Notes: generated by a model from the letters alone, not told the origin. 64,000 bases of DNA from Branchiostoma floridae (GCF_000003815.2 NW_023365730.1:669199-733198), one strand, 5' to 3'. Numbered from the stretch's first letter, positions 23,686 to 35,664 are shown. Program-made: numbers and translations.

Positions 23686-24500
23686 AATGCATGTTCTGAA
23701 ACCGTCCCAGTCAGCTTGGGAGTAACGGTAGATTGTCCGATGAAAGGGGACATCAGATGATTCTTTTCGCTTAGCTTCAACCTTAATGGACACCACAGAG
23801 TTATCAGAAGTTTCCAATGGGGATAGTACAGTAGGAACACGTATATCAGGGCAAGTAGTAAGGAAGAGGTCTTACGTATATTGGCCATTAACGTCCGGAA
23901 CACGGGTGGGTTGGTTTACAATCTGAGTAAGCTCATAGGAAATTGAGAAATCATGGCAGTATCTACCCTCGTCGTCTGTCTTATTAGAGTACACTAACCA
24001 CTCCTTATGATGGACATTGAAGTCCCCACAAATATGTATGCTTGCTGACGGCCATTCGGACAAGATTCTGTCGATTTTTTTTTCAGATAGCTGATCAAAG
24101 ATGACAACACCGTCCTCTTGTGGCCGATACAGCGCAAATATAAAGGAAGTACAATGGACAAGTGCCACGCAGAAGCACATGTATGGAGAGTCAGGGTCTT
24201 CATGGGTTAGATCCCTCCCGCATGGAAACCCGTCCTTGATGTAGGCACCCAGTCCATGCCCATGACGATTCAACGAGTCGTGCTTGGTGATAAGAGAGGA
24301 GTACCCATGTGTTTCAAAATCGTTTTCTAAGACTGACGGATTTAGACCTACTTCTTGTTCCATTCGAATTTTTCTCCGACAGATTGCTAATTACTATTTG
24401 TCTTTGGTTTCTTGGTTCTAAAGTTTTTCTGGCCTTTGCCTGCTCGCTGTACCTCTCAGTGTAGAGCGGGGTTCCGGCCATACAGGTCTGCTGCACAGTG
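23686..24500 (-). mobile_element. 5' half of the decayed LINE: endonuclease domain and linker
   Basis: The minus-strand frame at 23872-24363 contains the AP-endonuclease-type blocks ASIHICGDFNVHHKEWLVYS and TDDEGRYCHDFSISYELTQI, the 'GDFNxHHxxW' motif of LINE endonucleases. After a frame change, ETSDNSVVSIKVEAKRKESS and FHRTIYRYSQADWDGFRTCI (the usual endonuclease-to-RT linker) run directly into the AATG target duplication. They resume at 17033 on the far side of the Ty3 element. Frameshifted and inactive. Confidence 0.75.
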
Positions 24501-24889
24501 TTCTAAGTTTTGGGTAGGAATCTCACATTTCTCCATTTCGAGAGAACTGGCTTATTAAACACAAGAAAATACAAGATAGTATCAACTTGCGAAAGTGGGT
24601 AACTCATTTTTTTAATGTTTAGTACCAAAGACTTACACTGAATTGAGAAGAATACACTACATATTACGTTAAAGTCAAAGACTCAAAATTTGGTTGTCCT
24701 GCTACGAATTATGTGAAAAATAGCTTTCTCAACGCAACTAGCGTGAAAGCTGTTGGTAAAATGTCTGTTTGTCACCTGGGCTGGGATAAACACACTTCAA
24801 ACCTTGCCTGCCCAATTCATGGACTGAATTATAAGAATCCACAGCTTTGAAGAATATAGAGTAGTCTGGGAATCTGAATCCCAATTATA

Positions 24890-25500
24890 TATCGAACAAA
24901 ACCCTCTGTGAGGGTATCCCGATCAGGTGAGGTGCAGGTCCGTGCGGCCGGTGGCGTGAGGTGGGGCTATAACAAAAAATAAAGTGCATAGTGCAGCAAA
25001 CAAAACTAAAAATTGTGCGTGACTATATACAGTAGAAGCCAGTTAATTGCACAATATATTAACGCACACTTCTGTTAATTGCATGGAATCCCCAAATAAG
25101 CGCGGTCCATCTAGATAACTTCGCATTATTGCACCAGCCGGATAATTGCACGAAGTTCACTGGCAAATAGACCGTGCAATTAAGCGGCTTCTACTGTACA
25201 AGGCCGCAGATGTCCCCGACTTTCATCTGGGAGATGGGGTGGCCCGTGTGTTGGACTGACCCCAACTTGAAACTAGTAAGCGATGAAGCAGTAACAATGT
25301 GTGTGGGTAGCTTGTTCCAGTCACTTACTGTTGTTGGAATTTTCGAAGATAACTGGTTCTGTATATTTCAGTCCGGCAAGAGAGTGAAAGGTGGAAACAA
25401 ACATAAAATCATGAAATTCTTTACAGTGATTTCTTCTGAGATGTGGAATATGGAAGAAGAAACTAAGGATGATTTATTTGTGCTTCTGTCGTAAGATCTG
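24890..25500 (-). mobile_element. LINE 3'-end fragment, interrupted by a MITE
   Basis: Minus strand from about 25350: VSDWNKLPTHIVTASSLTSF then KLGSVQHTGH, the C-terminal end of a CR1-like reverse-transcriptase ORF ('WNxLPxxIVxAxSLxxFKxxL'). The following 3' untranslated part is split by the pogo-like MITE at 25030-25196 and continues at 24890-25020 with 'gatcaggtgaggtgcaggtccgtg'. A paralogous 3' end lies at 26640-26930. Confidence 0.6.
25030..25196. mobile_element. pogo/Tigger-like MITE, 167 bp
   Basis: Terminal inverted repeats CAGTAGAAGCCAGTTAATTG... and its near-complement ending in CTACTG. TA is duplicated on each side (25028-25029 and 25197-25198). The 'CAGTAGAAGCC' end with TA target site is the pogo/Tigger pattern. 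No coding capacity. Confidence 0.8.
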
Positions 25501-26146
25501 ATAGGTATTAATTAAGACATTTGGTAAATGGTCTCAATGCTACTATATAATCAGCCAGACAGTACAGTTATACCCAGCCACGCCATCACACGAACAGTCG
25601 TGCATGCATTTTTTACTGGATACATCTAATCAAACATATGAAAAATAATTCTACACTGTAAAGTTCGTTTTGATTTTTATCTTAACGACAGTGTTAGGAA
25701 AGCTTTGTAGACTGATGTTAAAATAACTACAGATCGGTTCTTGGTGTGCATCTTTTTTTTATATTTGCATATCCCTTCCTAGGCCTTGTTAAAGATGTGC
25801 TCAGTGGCAAATACATGGACTTAGCATCATCATCAATAATCATCCCCTATGAGGTGCACTACACTTAGAATGAATGACAACAGTACAGGTATACAATCAT
25901 CTACTAATCACTAACTACTTAAAAGTAGCACTATGAAGCGGATTTTGACGCCATAACTGACTCAAAGAGAAGACCTCCTATGGCAAAAATTGTCTCTTGA
26001 TGTCGTTTCCAGATACCAGAAGGCGAGCCACTAAGTAATGCGTCATCGTTCGTTTGTGGACATGGTAAATGACAATGTTCTTGGCTGACAAGTTTTATTC
26101 AAAATACACAGGCTTGCAGGATATCCAGCTGACATCCTGAATTGTT

Positions 26147-26395
26147 GTGAACATCACAAATGCTACGTAGCTTCATTGTATAATTACGATAAAAACAATA
26201 TTAGGGCACCAATTCATATAAAAAGTCGCATATGCCATCAAGACATTTCTAAGCTTTATCTTTGAGAACATGCTATGAACATCACAAATGGTAGTTCCAT
26301 TTTGCAATTACGATAAAAACAATATTAGGGCACCAATTCATATAAAAAGTTGCATATGACATTAGAATATTTGTAAGCTTCTTTTCTTTGAGAAT
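26147..26395. repeat. Direct tandem duplication of about 125 bp
   Basis: GAACATCACAAATG followed by 'attacgataaaaacaatattagggcaccaattcatataaaaagt' appears twice, near 26150 and 26278, about 125 bp apart and highly similar. Confidence 0.7.
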
Positions 26396-26556
26396 ACATA
26401 TATTCTTGGCTGCTGAATAGGTCGACGTGTTTACTTGACAATGGAGTGTATGGTTAATACGTATTAGGTGTCTTACAAATATAATTGCCGTAAGCTTTCT
26501 GTTGTGTTACTCTATGGTGGTTTTAAGACATCTAAATTCTAATTGTGTCATAGACT

Positions 26557-26605
26557 AGTTAAACATTGACGCTGTGCATTTAAGGCACAGCGTCAATGTT
26601 TAACT
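26557..26605. repeat. Perfect 21-bp hairpin with 7-nt loop
   Basis: Arm AGTTAAACATTGACGCTGTGC (26557-26577), loop ATTTAAG, then the exact complement at 26585-26605. A CTAT microsatellite follows at 26617-26648. Confidence 0.85.
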
Positions 26606-26639
26606 CGTGTCGTTTTCTATCTATCTATCTATTTCTCTC

Positions 26640-26930
26640 TCTATCTAAATCCCGACCAGGTAGGTGCACGGTAGTGTAGCCAATGGTGGTGCAAAAAAGT
26701 AGGTGCAATAAACAAATCTTAAATAAAAAGGTGAAAAAACAAACAATGTGAAGTGTCAGCCACACTAATATACCTCAGACTACTTCAGTGGGTTGGGGAG
26801 GCCCATGTGCTGGGCTAGTCCTATCTTGAAGGTACCAAGTGTTAGTGCGGTGTATGTTGGGAGGCTGTTCCATTCTATTGCTGTCTTAGGGAAGTAGCTG
26901 GTGCTGTATATGTCTGGTTATCAGGCGAGT
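26640..26930 (-). mobile_element. LINE 3'-end fragment
   Basis: Minus strand: YFPKTAIEWNSLPTYTALTL, then GTFKIGLAQHMGLPNPLK and a stop, the C-terminus of a CR1-like LINE RT ORF. The 3' untranslated part runs to about 26650. Truncated at the 5' end. Confidence 0.65.
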
Positions 26931-27027
26931 GTAACATACCGGTGTGGATGTCTTCTAAAGATCGGTTACAACAATTTTCATCAATCAATGACTGTTTTTG
27001 AAAGGGTACATTACATACCTCCCAAAT

Positions 27028-27300
27028 TTTCGATGTCTATCAGTACATCGTCGTCAGGGGAATGACCTAATCTCAGTTCTCGCGAGAGAACACGAGACTA
27101 GGTCAGGCTTGCGTGGATCATCTGCCCCCTCCCACCGCCTCCTTGCGGAGAAGGGGTAGGTAGCACTTGGGCAGCTCCCAACCCTCATTCCGGTTCAACT
27201 TCGCAGCCTCTAGTTGAATGTGGATGGCCTCTTTAATCTTTCTATGTGCATTGCGTGCTTCTAAGTCAATAATGTCTATGTTGTCCTTCTAAAGATCATC
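27028..27300 (-). pseudogene. Penelope-like 3' end with hammerhead-like core
   Basis: Minus strand 27295-27130 reads NIDIIDLEARNAHRKIKEAI and EAAKLNRNEGWELPKCYLPL. This is the 'RKxKEAIxIxxxxxxLNRDxGxxLPxxYxxLL' tail typical of GIY-YIG endonucleases of Penelope-like elements. About 70 bp further on, the minus strand carries CUGACGA (27051-27057), one extra C, a 5-bp stem GAUGU/ACAUC with an 8-nt loop and GAAA (27028-27031). A 5'-truncated old copy. Confidence 0.55.
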
Positions 27301-27396
27301 TTGAATAATTACAAACATGGTGGCTGTTGCACTAATGGTGTCACAAATACTACTCAATATTGGCATAATACACCGTAACTATGGTAGCCATTGAAT

Positions 27397-30300
27397 TTAG
27401 TCAGGATAGAGCAGAACGCCAGTGAATGTAGCGAAGCGGTTCTCGTTGCTATGCAACGCGTAGTATCCAGGCGACCCGATGGCCAGCCACACCCTGTCTC
27501 CTCTGCGCAGGTGCAGAACGGCGGTGCTGGAGCCGCTGCCATGGTTACCTTGGACACGCCCCGCCCATAGCGCCGTCTGCAACACAACATTGAAATTAAA
27601 AATGGCAATAAGCAGTTTCGTGACTTCAAATGCGTATGCGTTGTATATGGTGAATAGCGGGTAGAGCATTAAACGTTTATGACAGGGGCTTGTACTTTCT
27701 CTGATGTAGCGAATGAGGATTGCTTAAAACTTTATTTTAGGCCAACCAACCATTGGTTAGTTCTCGGATTTAAAACATAATACTGAACTGGAATTCGAAG
27801 AAACATTAAAAAAAGGAAAGTCTTCACTTTCTTTGGGAGCAAAAGCCGGCATATTTCAAGTTTTCCTATAATTCATTTGTTTTAACGATGTTGTATTGCT
27901 AACAGATAACTTTGATTAACAGGCAATTTTCATTAGATAATTCCCGGAAAAAGTGAAATGGAATGTATGGCCTTAGGAAATCGAAAAAAAAAGAACGATC
28001 GTTCGACTTACCTGAAAGTGTCCGTTCATCAGTAGTTTGATGTAGGCAGAGTGGTGCTTCTGCGCCAGGGCTGTGAAACTAAACCAACAAAATCAACGGA
28101 AGCATATCACTGACGGGCAAAGATTGTATATGTATAGCAGTTTTAACCGCTCCTCGGCGTAACACTAGCGTTTGTATCTATAGCCAGTATAACTGCCCTG
28201 CAATGTAACACAACAGCTTCTGTATCAATAGCTGCCCTAACCGCCTTTCGGCGTAACACACATGTCAAGTTCCTGTATCTGTAGCACAAATGCAATGTAT
28301 TGTTTCTGTTCAAAACTTGTACTCTGCAATATCCGCCTCCACTTAACATTCCCGAAGGGTTTATTGATGAAATATACTCGCAGTTCAGTTCTTTTTCAAT
28401 GAAAAACATGTTTTTGGACTGTAGGCGACACCATTGACGTACATTCAGTCTCAATGACACTCATAGATTCGGTGTATCCAATTTCCGCATTCAAACGTTA
28501 TTCTCTTATATCCACCTCCACTTAATATAAACATTCAAAAGTTACATCCAAATGTTTTCTGTTGAAATTCAAATGAAGGTTCTTTTTTATAGAATAACAT
28601 CATGTTTCTTACTGTCGGCAACACCATTGTCGTGAATACTGTTGCCAACGTCATTGGCGTACGCGTAAATTCAATTTCCGCAGCTATTAAGTATTAGGTT
28701 TGTTTTTAAAGTCGTCAGTTCGCCTTACCTGAACATGTACACACCAGGAGCCGCACACGTGAATACAGAGGGATTCTCCTCCCCCGCGAAACTTCCTCCT
28801 ACGTCACTGATGACGTGGTCGAACGTCACGACCAGGTCGTCATTGTAGCCGGTGATCCTGCCTTCGTCAGTGGAGCGCGTCAGAGTGAAAGCAACCTATA
28901 CAGTTCAAGACGTCACTGTTCTTTGTGTACATTATCATGCGAACGTGCAAATATGACTATATACGGTATATTTGAAGGTTCCAATCCTACTACCACGCAT
29001 TTACATTGTATACTATAGCCTTATATCTATCTAAAATTTATTTGATAGTGCGCCAAAAAGCTAAGTAGTTACTCAAGAAAAAACAGTTGCTTGAGTAACT
29101 CCTTTTAGCGTATCTTATTACCTGGATGTCTAACCTACATCAACCTATTTGATAATAGTCTTATATCTATCTATGAAAAATGTTAAATAGAAATCCAGTG
29201 TGCCTTTGGCAAAGCAGTAATGAATTACTCCCTACTGTGACCATCTGGCAGGTAGAGGGGTGCATTGACCCCTATAAATACATGAACTAACTAGAAAGGC
29301 CGACATTTGCTTGAGAGCAAATAAAGCATATTTCAGCCATCTCCTTCCCCAGGTCGTTGACCCCTGTGGCCATTGGAAAATGACATGAAAAATCCTCAAA
29401 TGTATCGTTTTTAAGCGGTTTATTCCGCAAATTATATATGTGCCATTTGAATAAATATTTAGAGCACCCCTTTACCGAATTCCAGGTCATTTGGTTGTAA
29501 AACGAGGGTACAGGAGCCAAAAATGTCCTATTTTTGTCAAAAGATGGCCAAAAAATTGCAAAATTTGCATTTTGTTGTACCTATGGTGTGGCTGAAATAT
29601 AATAAAAATCCCAGACTGTCTACAGGCAACAAAAAAAAATACTAAGTAGCTTTCTCTACTGGTTTTCTCTAAGGACACACTATAAGTGCCTAAAATAACT
29701 AAACTTACTGTACAAAGTAACGAAAAAAACAGGACTCTATCGTACTAATACAATGGTAGATAAATTGACATTGGGAGATGCTATCAGGTATATATCAGGC
29801 AATAGGCAGGGCTCGAAATCCTTTTTTCTGCATACCTGCACTGGTGCAGGTAACATTGAAAATCACCTGCATCAGACAAATTTTACCTGCACCACTCTGC
29901 ATTTACAAAGAATTGATCATACTAAAATTGTTGAGGAACCATTGTTATTCTTTTTCTTTTATACTTTATATGTGGTAACAGTCAATGCAGCTATTAAATA
30001 ACAATCCACATACACCATAGGTCTTTTATGTATAAAACCCAGTACATGGACCAGTGCAGGTTAGGTGCAGGTGGACACCAAAAATACCTGCACAGTTTCA
30101 ATCATACCTGCACTAACCTGCATATGCAGGATGTATTTCGAGCCCTGACAGGTAAAGTAAGAAATGGGGCTGTCTGATGACTCACCCTCTCCTGTGAACA
30201 ACTGCAGCCTGCCGTGCCGAGGCCTGTTCCAACAACAGCAGCTGGAAAAGAGAATTGTATCAAGGAACAAACGAATATTAAAAATGATCATAATTTTTGA

Positions 30301-32644
30301 CCATAGATTTTTTTAAATTCAAATTTTCAAACCAGATGATGAAATATGGAGTAAAAGACTTACCAAAGCGGTCAGTCGAAAATTTAATGAGTCTCAAATA
30401 TCTACTGTTTCTGAAATCGTAATTGACGGTGCATATGATTGTTGTTCCATCAATCTCTAAATACAGTGCAGCACACCGTAAAGCACTGAATTGCGTGATT
30501 AGGTACTGAAACAGTTTAAACAGGCATTGTAAAACTTGATATAGTAAAGTAATAAAACTGAAATTTTATAGGTAAAGGGGCTCATTTGAATAATACTGCG
30601 ATACAGATAATCAAAAATCATACGACAATGCAGGTAAATAAAAGCAGGTTACTAGTTAACAATATTGATATGGAGATCTGAACTCCGTTTATTCAAAAAG
30701 GTTACAACATGTGGAAAAGGTTGCTCGTTTTTTTGTTTTTCTTTTTAGCTACATCGGGAACCAGGCAATGCTGGCAAGTGCCTTGGTAGACCTGTTTAAG
30801 TTTTAATTTGTTCCAGGCAAAAAATCGGGAAAGGTCCACTTTAGAATATCAACGGCAATTCTAGAAACAATTGCTAAAGAGCAACTCACAACTCTAATGT
30901 ATTTCTATACCACGATGTCCTTTATGGGGATGTCGTTAACATGAATATCGGTAGGGGCGTTAAACTACCAGTACTGAATCACTGAAAAAGGTCAGAAGTT
31001 CACGTTTATATCTAGATTTACTTAACTTCTACCATTGATATCACCCACCCTTGTTGCGTAACTGAATTAAGGTTTGTATATAGTATGATATCAATCTCTA
31101 TACATGTTTGTTAATAGAATAGGATTGTATTTTTATATTCTTTATACATTGTTAAATATAGTACTATAGATAAAGTACATGACTCTGTATGCGTTTGTAT
31201 AGGTCAGTATCTAAGTTTTGTATTATATATAGTATAGGACTCTGTATATGTTTGTATGAAGTATAGGTCAGTATCTATGTTTTGTATTATATATAGTATA
31301 GACTCTGTATTTGTTTGTATGAACTATAGGTCAGCATCTATGTTTTGTATTATATATAGTATAGACTCTGTATTTGTTTGTATGAACTATAGGTAGTATC
31401 TATATTTGTACTGCAGGGATATTAGTAACTACAATGTATGTTAATAATGGAAGATAAACAAACTGACTGATTAGTTTGTACTTTCAGGGTGATCAAATAT
31501 GTTTTGTAGGTCACGTAGACATTAAGTCGTTTGTTCAAGACAAATTTGGGCAGTCCACAAAACATACAAAGAATGATATGGCATAGGAACAATGTTTTCT
31601 GACTTACCCTAGAAAAAATTACCCACCCTAGCTTTTTTTCACCCTTTCTTTTGGGTGGCCAGTGGAGTCACATACTAATTGTTTCCAGTTAGAATTTTTA
31701 TTTAGCCTTCTTTCTTCCTTTTTAAGAAAAAACTGTATGTCCTATCTAATGAAAGATAAATGTATACTCATATTTGTAACCTTTATGCACACAATTAAAG
31801 TTTGACATTGAAAATATGTGTTCTCTAGTGTTTCATTTTCTATACTTAATTGTATCATTAGCGCACCAGAGTTATGGCCAAAGTCTGAAGAATAAAATTT
31901 CTAAAAAAGATAATTCCTACCTACCGATCCAAATTTTCCAGGACTAGAACAGGAAACACAAAATTTTTTTAAAGTCTAATTCATTTCAATGTATTGAGTG
32001 TACTCAGTGTACTGAACAAAGAAACAGTATATAAATACGTTGACATCCTTGAACTGGGTTTAAAGTTACAGGGTTGGTATAGACTCCATATCGTCTGACA
32101 AGCAGACTGTTCTCAAAAAAGTAATAACAAGTAACAACTGGTAAGTCTTCTTCCAACTGCTAAACCTTATATATCGAGTTTAACTAATGTTCTACTCAAG
32201 GAGGTTTCTCTTTTGGCTTAATCTTTTTTTTTTCATTTGAACTATACTTCAACCAGTTAAGTTAAATATGTGCAATTATTCGATGAGAAGTGTAAATGTA
32301 TGTATGCGTTGGAACCCAATATCGGCTTAGCTGCCATGTATTGTATTGTCTACAATTTCAATAAAGCTAAATCTTAACAACCACTGTCATTTTCAAGCTA
32401 CTCCTGCGGTAGCATAAGATAGTATCAAAAGCTGGCAGAGGAGTGAAGCCGGCCAAGGGGTGTGTATGCGACCCGGTGCCCGTTTGACTCTCTTTGGCCA
32501 GCTAAACTCCTTGGCTAGCTTTGATACTATCTTTTGACACCGTAGAATCTGCTTGGAGATTAAACTACTGATCTTTGACGAAACAAACCACTACTTACCG
32601 AATACAGCACACACAATCACGGTTTGTAGCGTCCAGGGCGCCAT
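27397..32644 (-). CDS. Secreted C1q-domain protein, five exons, 171 aa
   Basis: Exons on the minus strand: 32599-32644, 30186-30241, 28729-28895, 28012-28078 and 27397-27576. All have GT-AG borders and consistent phases (1, 0, 2, 0), totalling 172 codons with the TAA. The ATG at 32644 opens a hydrophobic signal peptide (MAPWTLQTVIVCAVFG). After a short linker with GCSCSQER comes one C1q domain: VAFTLTRSTD at the start, FTCAAPGVYMFSFTALAQ in the middle, and LRRGDRVWLAIGS with FATFTGVLLYPD at the end. There is no Gly-X-Y collagen stretch, so this is a C1q-like globular protein rather than a complement C1q chain. Such proteins are secreted, form trimers, and in invertebrates often serve as pattern-recognition lectins; that role is inferred. 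No clear poly(A) signal is seen downstream. Confidence 0.85.
28140..28700. repeat. Duplicated intron blocks inside the C1q gene
   Basis: In the intron between exons 3 and 4, a block of about 180 bp near 28320-28500 ('tatccgcctccacttaa', 'gaaaaacatgtttttggactgtaggcgacaccattg') recurs diverged at 28500-28690. A 'cggcgtaacac' phrase also recurs at 28156 and 28249. Non-coding. Confidence 0.5.
29050..29115. mobile_element. Small foldback/MITE, same family as 38539-38646
   Basis: CCAAAAAGCTAAGTAG...TTACTCAAG pairs imperfectly with CTTGAGTAACTCCTTTTAG. It is followed by 'tattacctggatgtctaac', the same 3' flank found after the 38539-38646 element. Confidence 0.5.
29287..29640. repeat. Dispersed repeat with the 'caggtcatttggtt' unit
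   Basis: TTCCAGGTCATTTGGTTGTA followed by 'ggtacaggagccaaaaatg' matches the unit repeated three times at 50140-50580. The open frames here have no domain. Confidence 0.5.
29807..30147. mobile_element. hAT-type MITE, 341 bp
   Basis: Ends are CAGGGCTCGAAAT and its complement ATTTCGAGCCCTG, the same termini as the autonomous hAT at 55817-62245. Its inside is filled with ACCTGCA(C)/GTGCAGGT motifs in both orientations (for example 29836-29855, 30055-30125). No coding capacity. I could not find a clean 8-bp target duplication. It lies in the intron between C1q exons 2 and 3 and ends only 39 bp from exon 2. Confidence 0.75.
31181..31402. repeat. Tandem repeat, about 3.5 units of 60-70 bp
   Basis: GACTCTGTAT(T/G)...TTTGTATGAA.TATAGGTCAG followed by 'tatctatgttttgtattatatatagtata' repeats with small length changes inside C1q intron 1. 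Confidence 0.75.
32413..32539. mobile_element. Foldback element or MITE of about 125 bp
   Basis: AAGATAGTATCAAAAGCTGGC near 32417 pairs imperfectly with GCTAGCTTTGATACTATCTT near 32513-32533, giving arms of 40-50 nt. It lies in C1q intron 1, close to exon 1. Confidence 0.55.
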
Positions 32645-33227
32645 CTTGAAGCTTTCAGCTGCGGTTTTGAACGTGATGAACTTTACACTGGATGTCAAAA
32701 GGCCCTGACGGTCCAGACAGGCGTTCAGTTTGGTGCCGGTAATGTAAGTCTCTCCCTCTTTGTTCCAGCGGAGATTTATGGTCACTTAAACGTGTCTGGG
32801 CGTTCCCAGCCAATCGCTCAATGATAAATACGTATACCCTCATTAGTACAATATGGACTAGGGGTTGGGTACCGGTACGATGTGACGTTACTGGTAAAAA
32901 CTGGTGTTTCTTATTGGACCGGTCCGGACAAACCGGACCTGAAAATTCGGACGTTGGACCTATTGGAAAATGAACAGATTATATGATAAGTAATTTACAC
33001 GTTTGTGGGCTCACTGGTCTAATAAAACAACAAGAGCGAAGTAGGGTCTGGTCTAACGTTGTAGTCATTTCTTTTTAGCGAAACGGACCATTTTATATGA
33101 GTATCGTCCATTCCCAAGTTCTCACATACTGAATCTGGTCCGGACCAGTACCTGATTCTTTGGACCTGGACCTGAATTTTCTGTACCAGTAACTTACCCA
33201 CCAGTATGGACCGATCATGAAACCCCG

Positions 33228-33443
33228 CGCCCTGTTCGATCATCGTTCTATATCGATCATGTTCGATCATGGTTCTATATCGATCATGTTCGATCATGGT
33301 TCTATATCGATCATGTTCGATCATGGTTCTATATCGATCATGTTCGATCATGGTTCTATACCGATCATGTTCGATCATGGTTCTATATCGATCATGGTTT
33401 TCGATCAAGGGTCTATTTTGATCATGTTCGGCCATGGTTCTAT
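33228..33443. repeat. 27-bp minisatellite, about 7 units
   Basis: Unit CGATCATGTTCGATCATGGTTCTATAT (described by its parts TCGATCATGTT and CGATCATGGTTCTATAT) repeated with substitutions. 27 is a multiple of three, so stop-free artificial frames run on both strands. It is 0.6-0.8 kb upstream of the C1q start codon. Confidence 0.85.
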
Positions 33444-33539
33444 TTCGAACACTTCGTCAGTGACCGGCAGCGCAAGTAGGACAGAACTGGCCGCCGCCGC
33501 CAGATATTTATCTGTTCATACGAACTGACTTCGGTTTAG

Positions 33540-35664
33540 CTTTTTGGCCCTGAAATTCTCTCAAAACGGGCCAAAATGTGTTGAGAAGGGGGCGAACATA
33601 ATTGCGGTAAAGGTGATATAACTTCAGTCAAAGCGGGAGGCACCTCAAAGCTTTACCTTGTTTGTGGGTAGGAGCGCCCAATGTCTGATACGCTGTCAAT
33701 GCAAGTGTAAAGCAGAGTATGTATATCTGTGGCTCTAGGCAGCCTTCAAGCATTAAGTCCGTGTTTGTTATTAAAATGTGATTTCGTATCAGTTGTCATT
33801 GTTGTGATACGTCGTAAATTGGATAGCTCAGACGTAATCTTACCTTTATTGGTTTGCTTTCTACTGATTGCCTTAATCATGCATATTTCTTATCTGTGTA
33901 TTGCTGTAACCCCATAATTCATGTTACATAATAGGGTGTAGCTTTGGGTCAAACGTGTATGTAGGAGATCATCAATCTTGTTATAATAAGACAGATGTCG
34001 CTTGTCTATGTAACAAGAATAGTAATTGCTGTTGGTCTTTAATTTGCCATAACTGGGTTTCATTTAGTAAATGTAAATAAACTTGTTAGATGTACAGTGC
34101 CTATCGATCACACATACACTAACAAGGTCAGTACCCGTCTTTTATGTAGTATAGTCACCACGTTCTGGAGTAACTTGAACTTGGAGTTTGATTGACATGT
34201 ACGGTGTGCGTTTTGTGGACTGCAACTGGACGCGTCAAGTATGCTGTCGGTCAAAATGTCACCAGTACAACCGCCTGCATCTAGTAGTTAAAACGAAGTG
34301 TGTTAGGGACAACATGATTAAGCTGGCACACTCCGTCGAATGGCTGCTAGAGTAAATCAACGCATTGTTACTGTGGTAAGCATATCACTGGCCGGCATAG
34401 GCCAAGGTCCCACTTCCCAGCCCGGGGGCCGGCTGGGTAGCTTTCGGAAACGCAAAATATGATAAGAAAGGAAACAAAACACATTTTAGTATAATATACC
34501 CAGTGAGAAAGCGAATCCTATTCAGAGAGCGCAGCGCGATCGCAGTCTAGTGGAAAGGGGGCCTTAGCCCAAGTTGAAAATTTACAAATCAGTGCCCCCC
34601 CCCCCCCCCCCCCAAAAAAAAGAAAAAAAAACCATCACTGCTAGAAGTCTACGAAGGAGGCTACACACCAAACGTATATGCAATGCAAATTTATTTTTCT
34701 TCTAAAGCACTTTATTTCAAACATCATTATATTGCTATATCCACCTTTCAGTTACAACACAGAATGATGGAAATACAACAACATCACAGCAATGCATGTA
34801 GAAGTATGAATTATAAACTTTTTTGAAGTTTTATACTTGATTCTATAATAATAATTATATCTGGTGCTTTATTCTATGTTCAACTTGTCACATCATATCT
34901 CAGTTTTTAACAGGGGTGATCTTACAGCTATACATTTTGATTTAAACAGCAAACATCTAATTAAGCATACAATTATGTACATCCTCTTTGATTTGACGAA
35001 AGCCTCATTTTTATAGTTTTCACATTCATAATAGAGACCAAGACTGTCTAAGCTTTAACTCTTTTTAGTCCCACTCATTGTTTGGGAATCCATGATATAA
35101 ATTCCTTTTTAGATCTGTCATTTTTGTAACTGCGAAAGTAATTTTTTACTTCATGAATGTCATATAGTTTTAACTTTTGGATAGATGGCAAATTTCTGTC
35201 CCAAGGCAGAGGTAGAGGTTCTTGGGATAGCTTTGATGACAAAAATGCTCCAGCATTCGCTTATGTAAGAATAAACTTTCAATAAAGTATAGAATATCAA
35301 ACATGATCATACAATGTGTTTTTCTTTTACATTTTATAAAGACCAAAAACATGAGTGAAATTCCTCCTCAACAGTCCCTATTACACAATAGTGAAATCAA
35401 ACAGCCAATGAGTCTATACCCTAATAATGACCTTTTTAGCAGTAGTACGCCAGCATTTTCTTTATCATCGTACAATTTTTCAACACTACATCCAATGTTG
35501 TAGACTTTCAGGCAATTCTTAAAGCTATGCAATCTTTGTGCAATCAGCAAAATATTTCCACCCAAAGCTCATCCACTGTGTGACAGGGACTTAGCCGCTC
35601 TCATTCCATCCTCCGTTACTACAGTATCATTTCCATTGAGCCTTGACCTTTGTCCTTTAACCCT
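33540..35664. other. Intergenic region, includes probable 3' UTR of the P450
   Basis: No coding signal. A long C run followed by A (about 34596-34630) is low-complexity. TTTATT at 34711-34716 gives AATAAA on the minus strand, a possible poly(A) signal about 950 bp after the P450 stop codon. Confidence 0.4.

Noticed and set aside
33019-33528. Open frames with EHDRYRTMI or FDHGSISIM repeats
   Set aside because: Artefacts of the 27-bp minisatellite. There is no start, splice or flanking domain.
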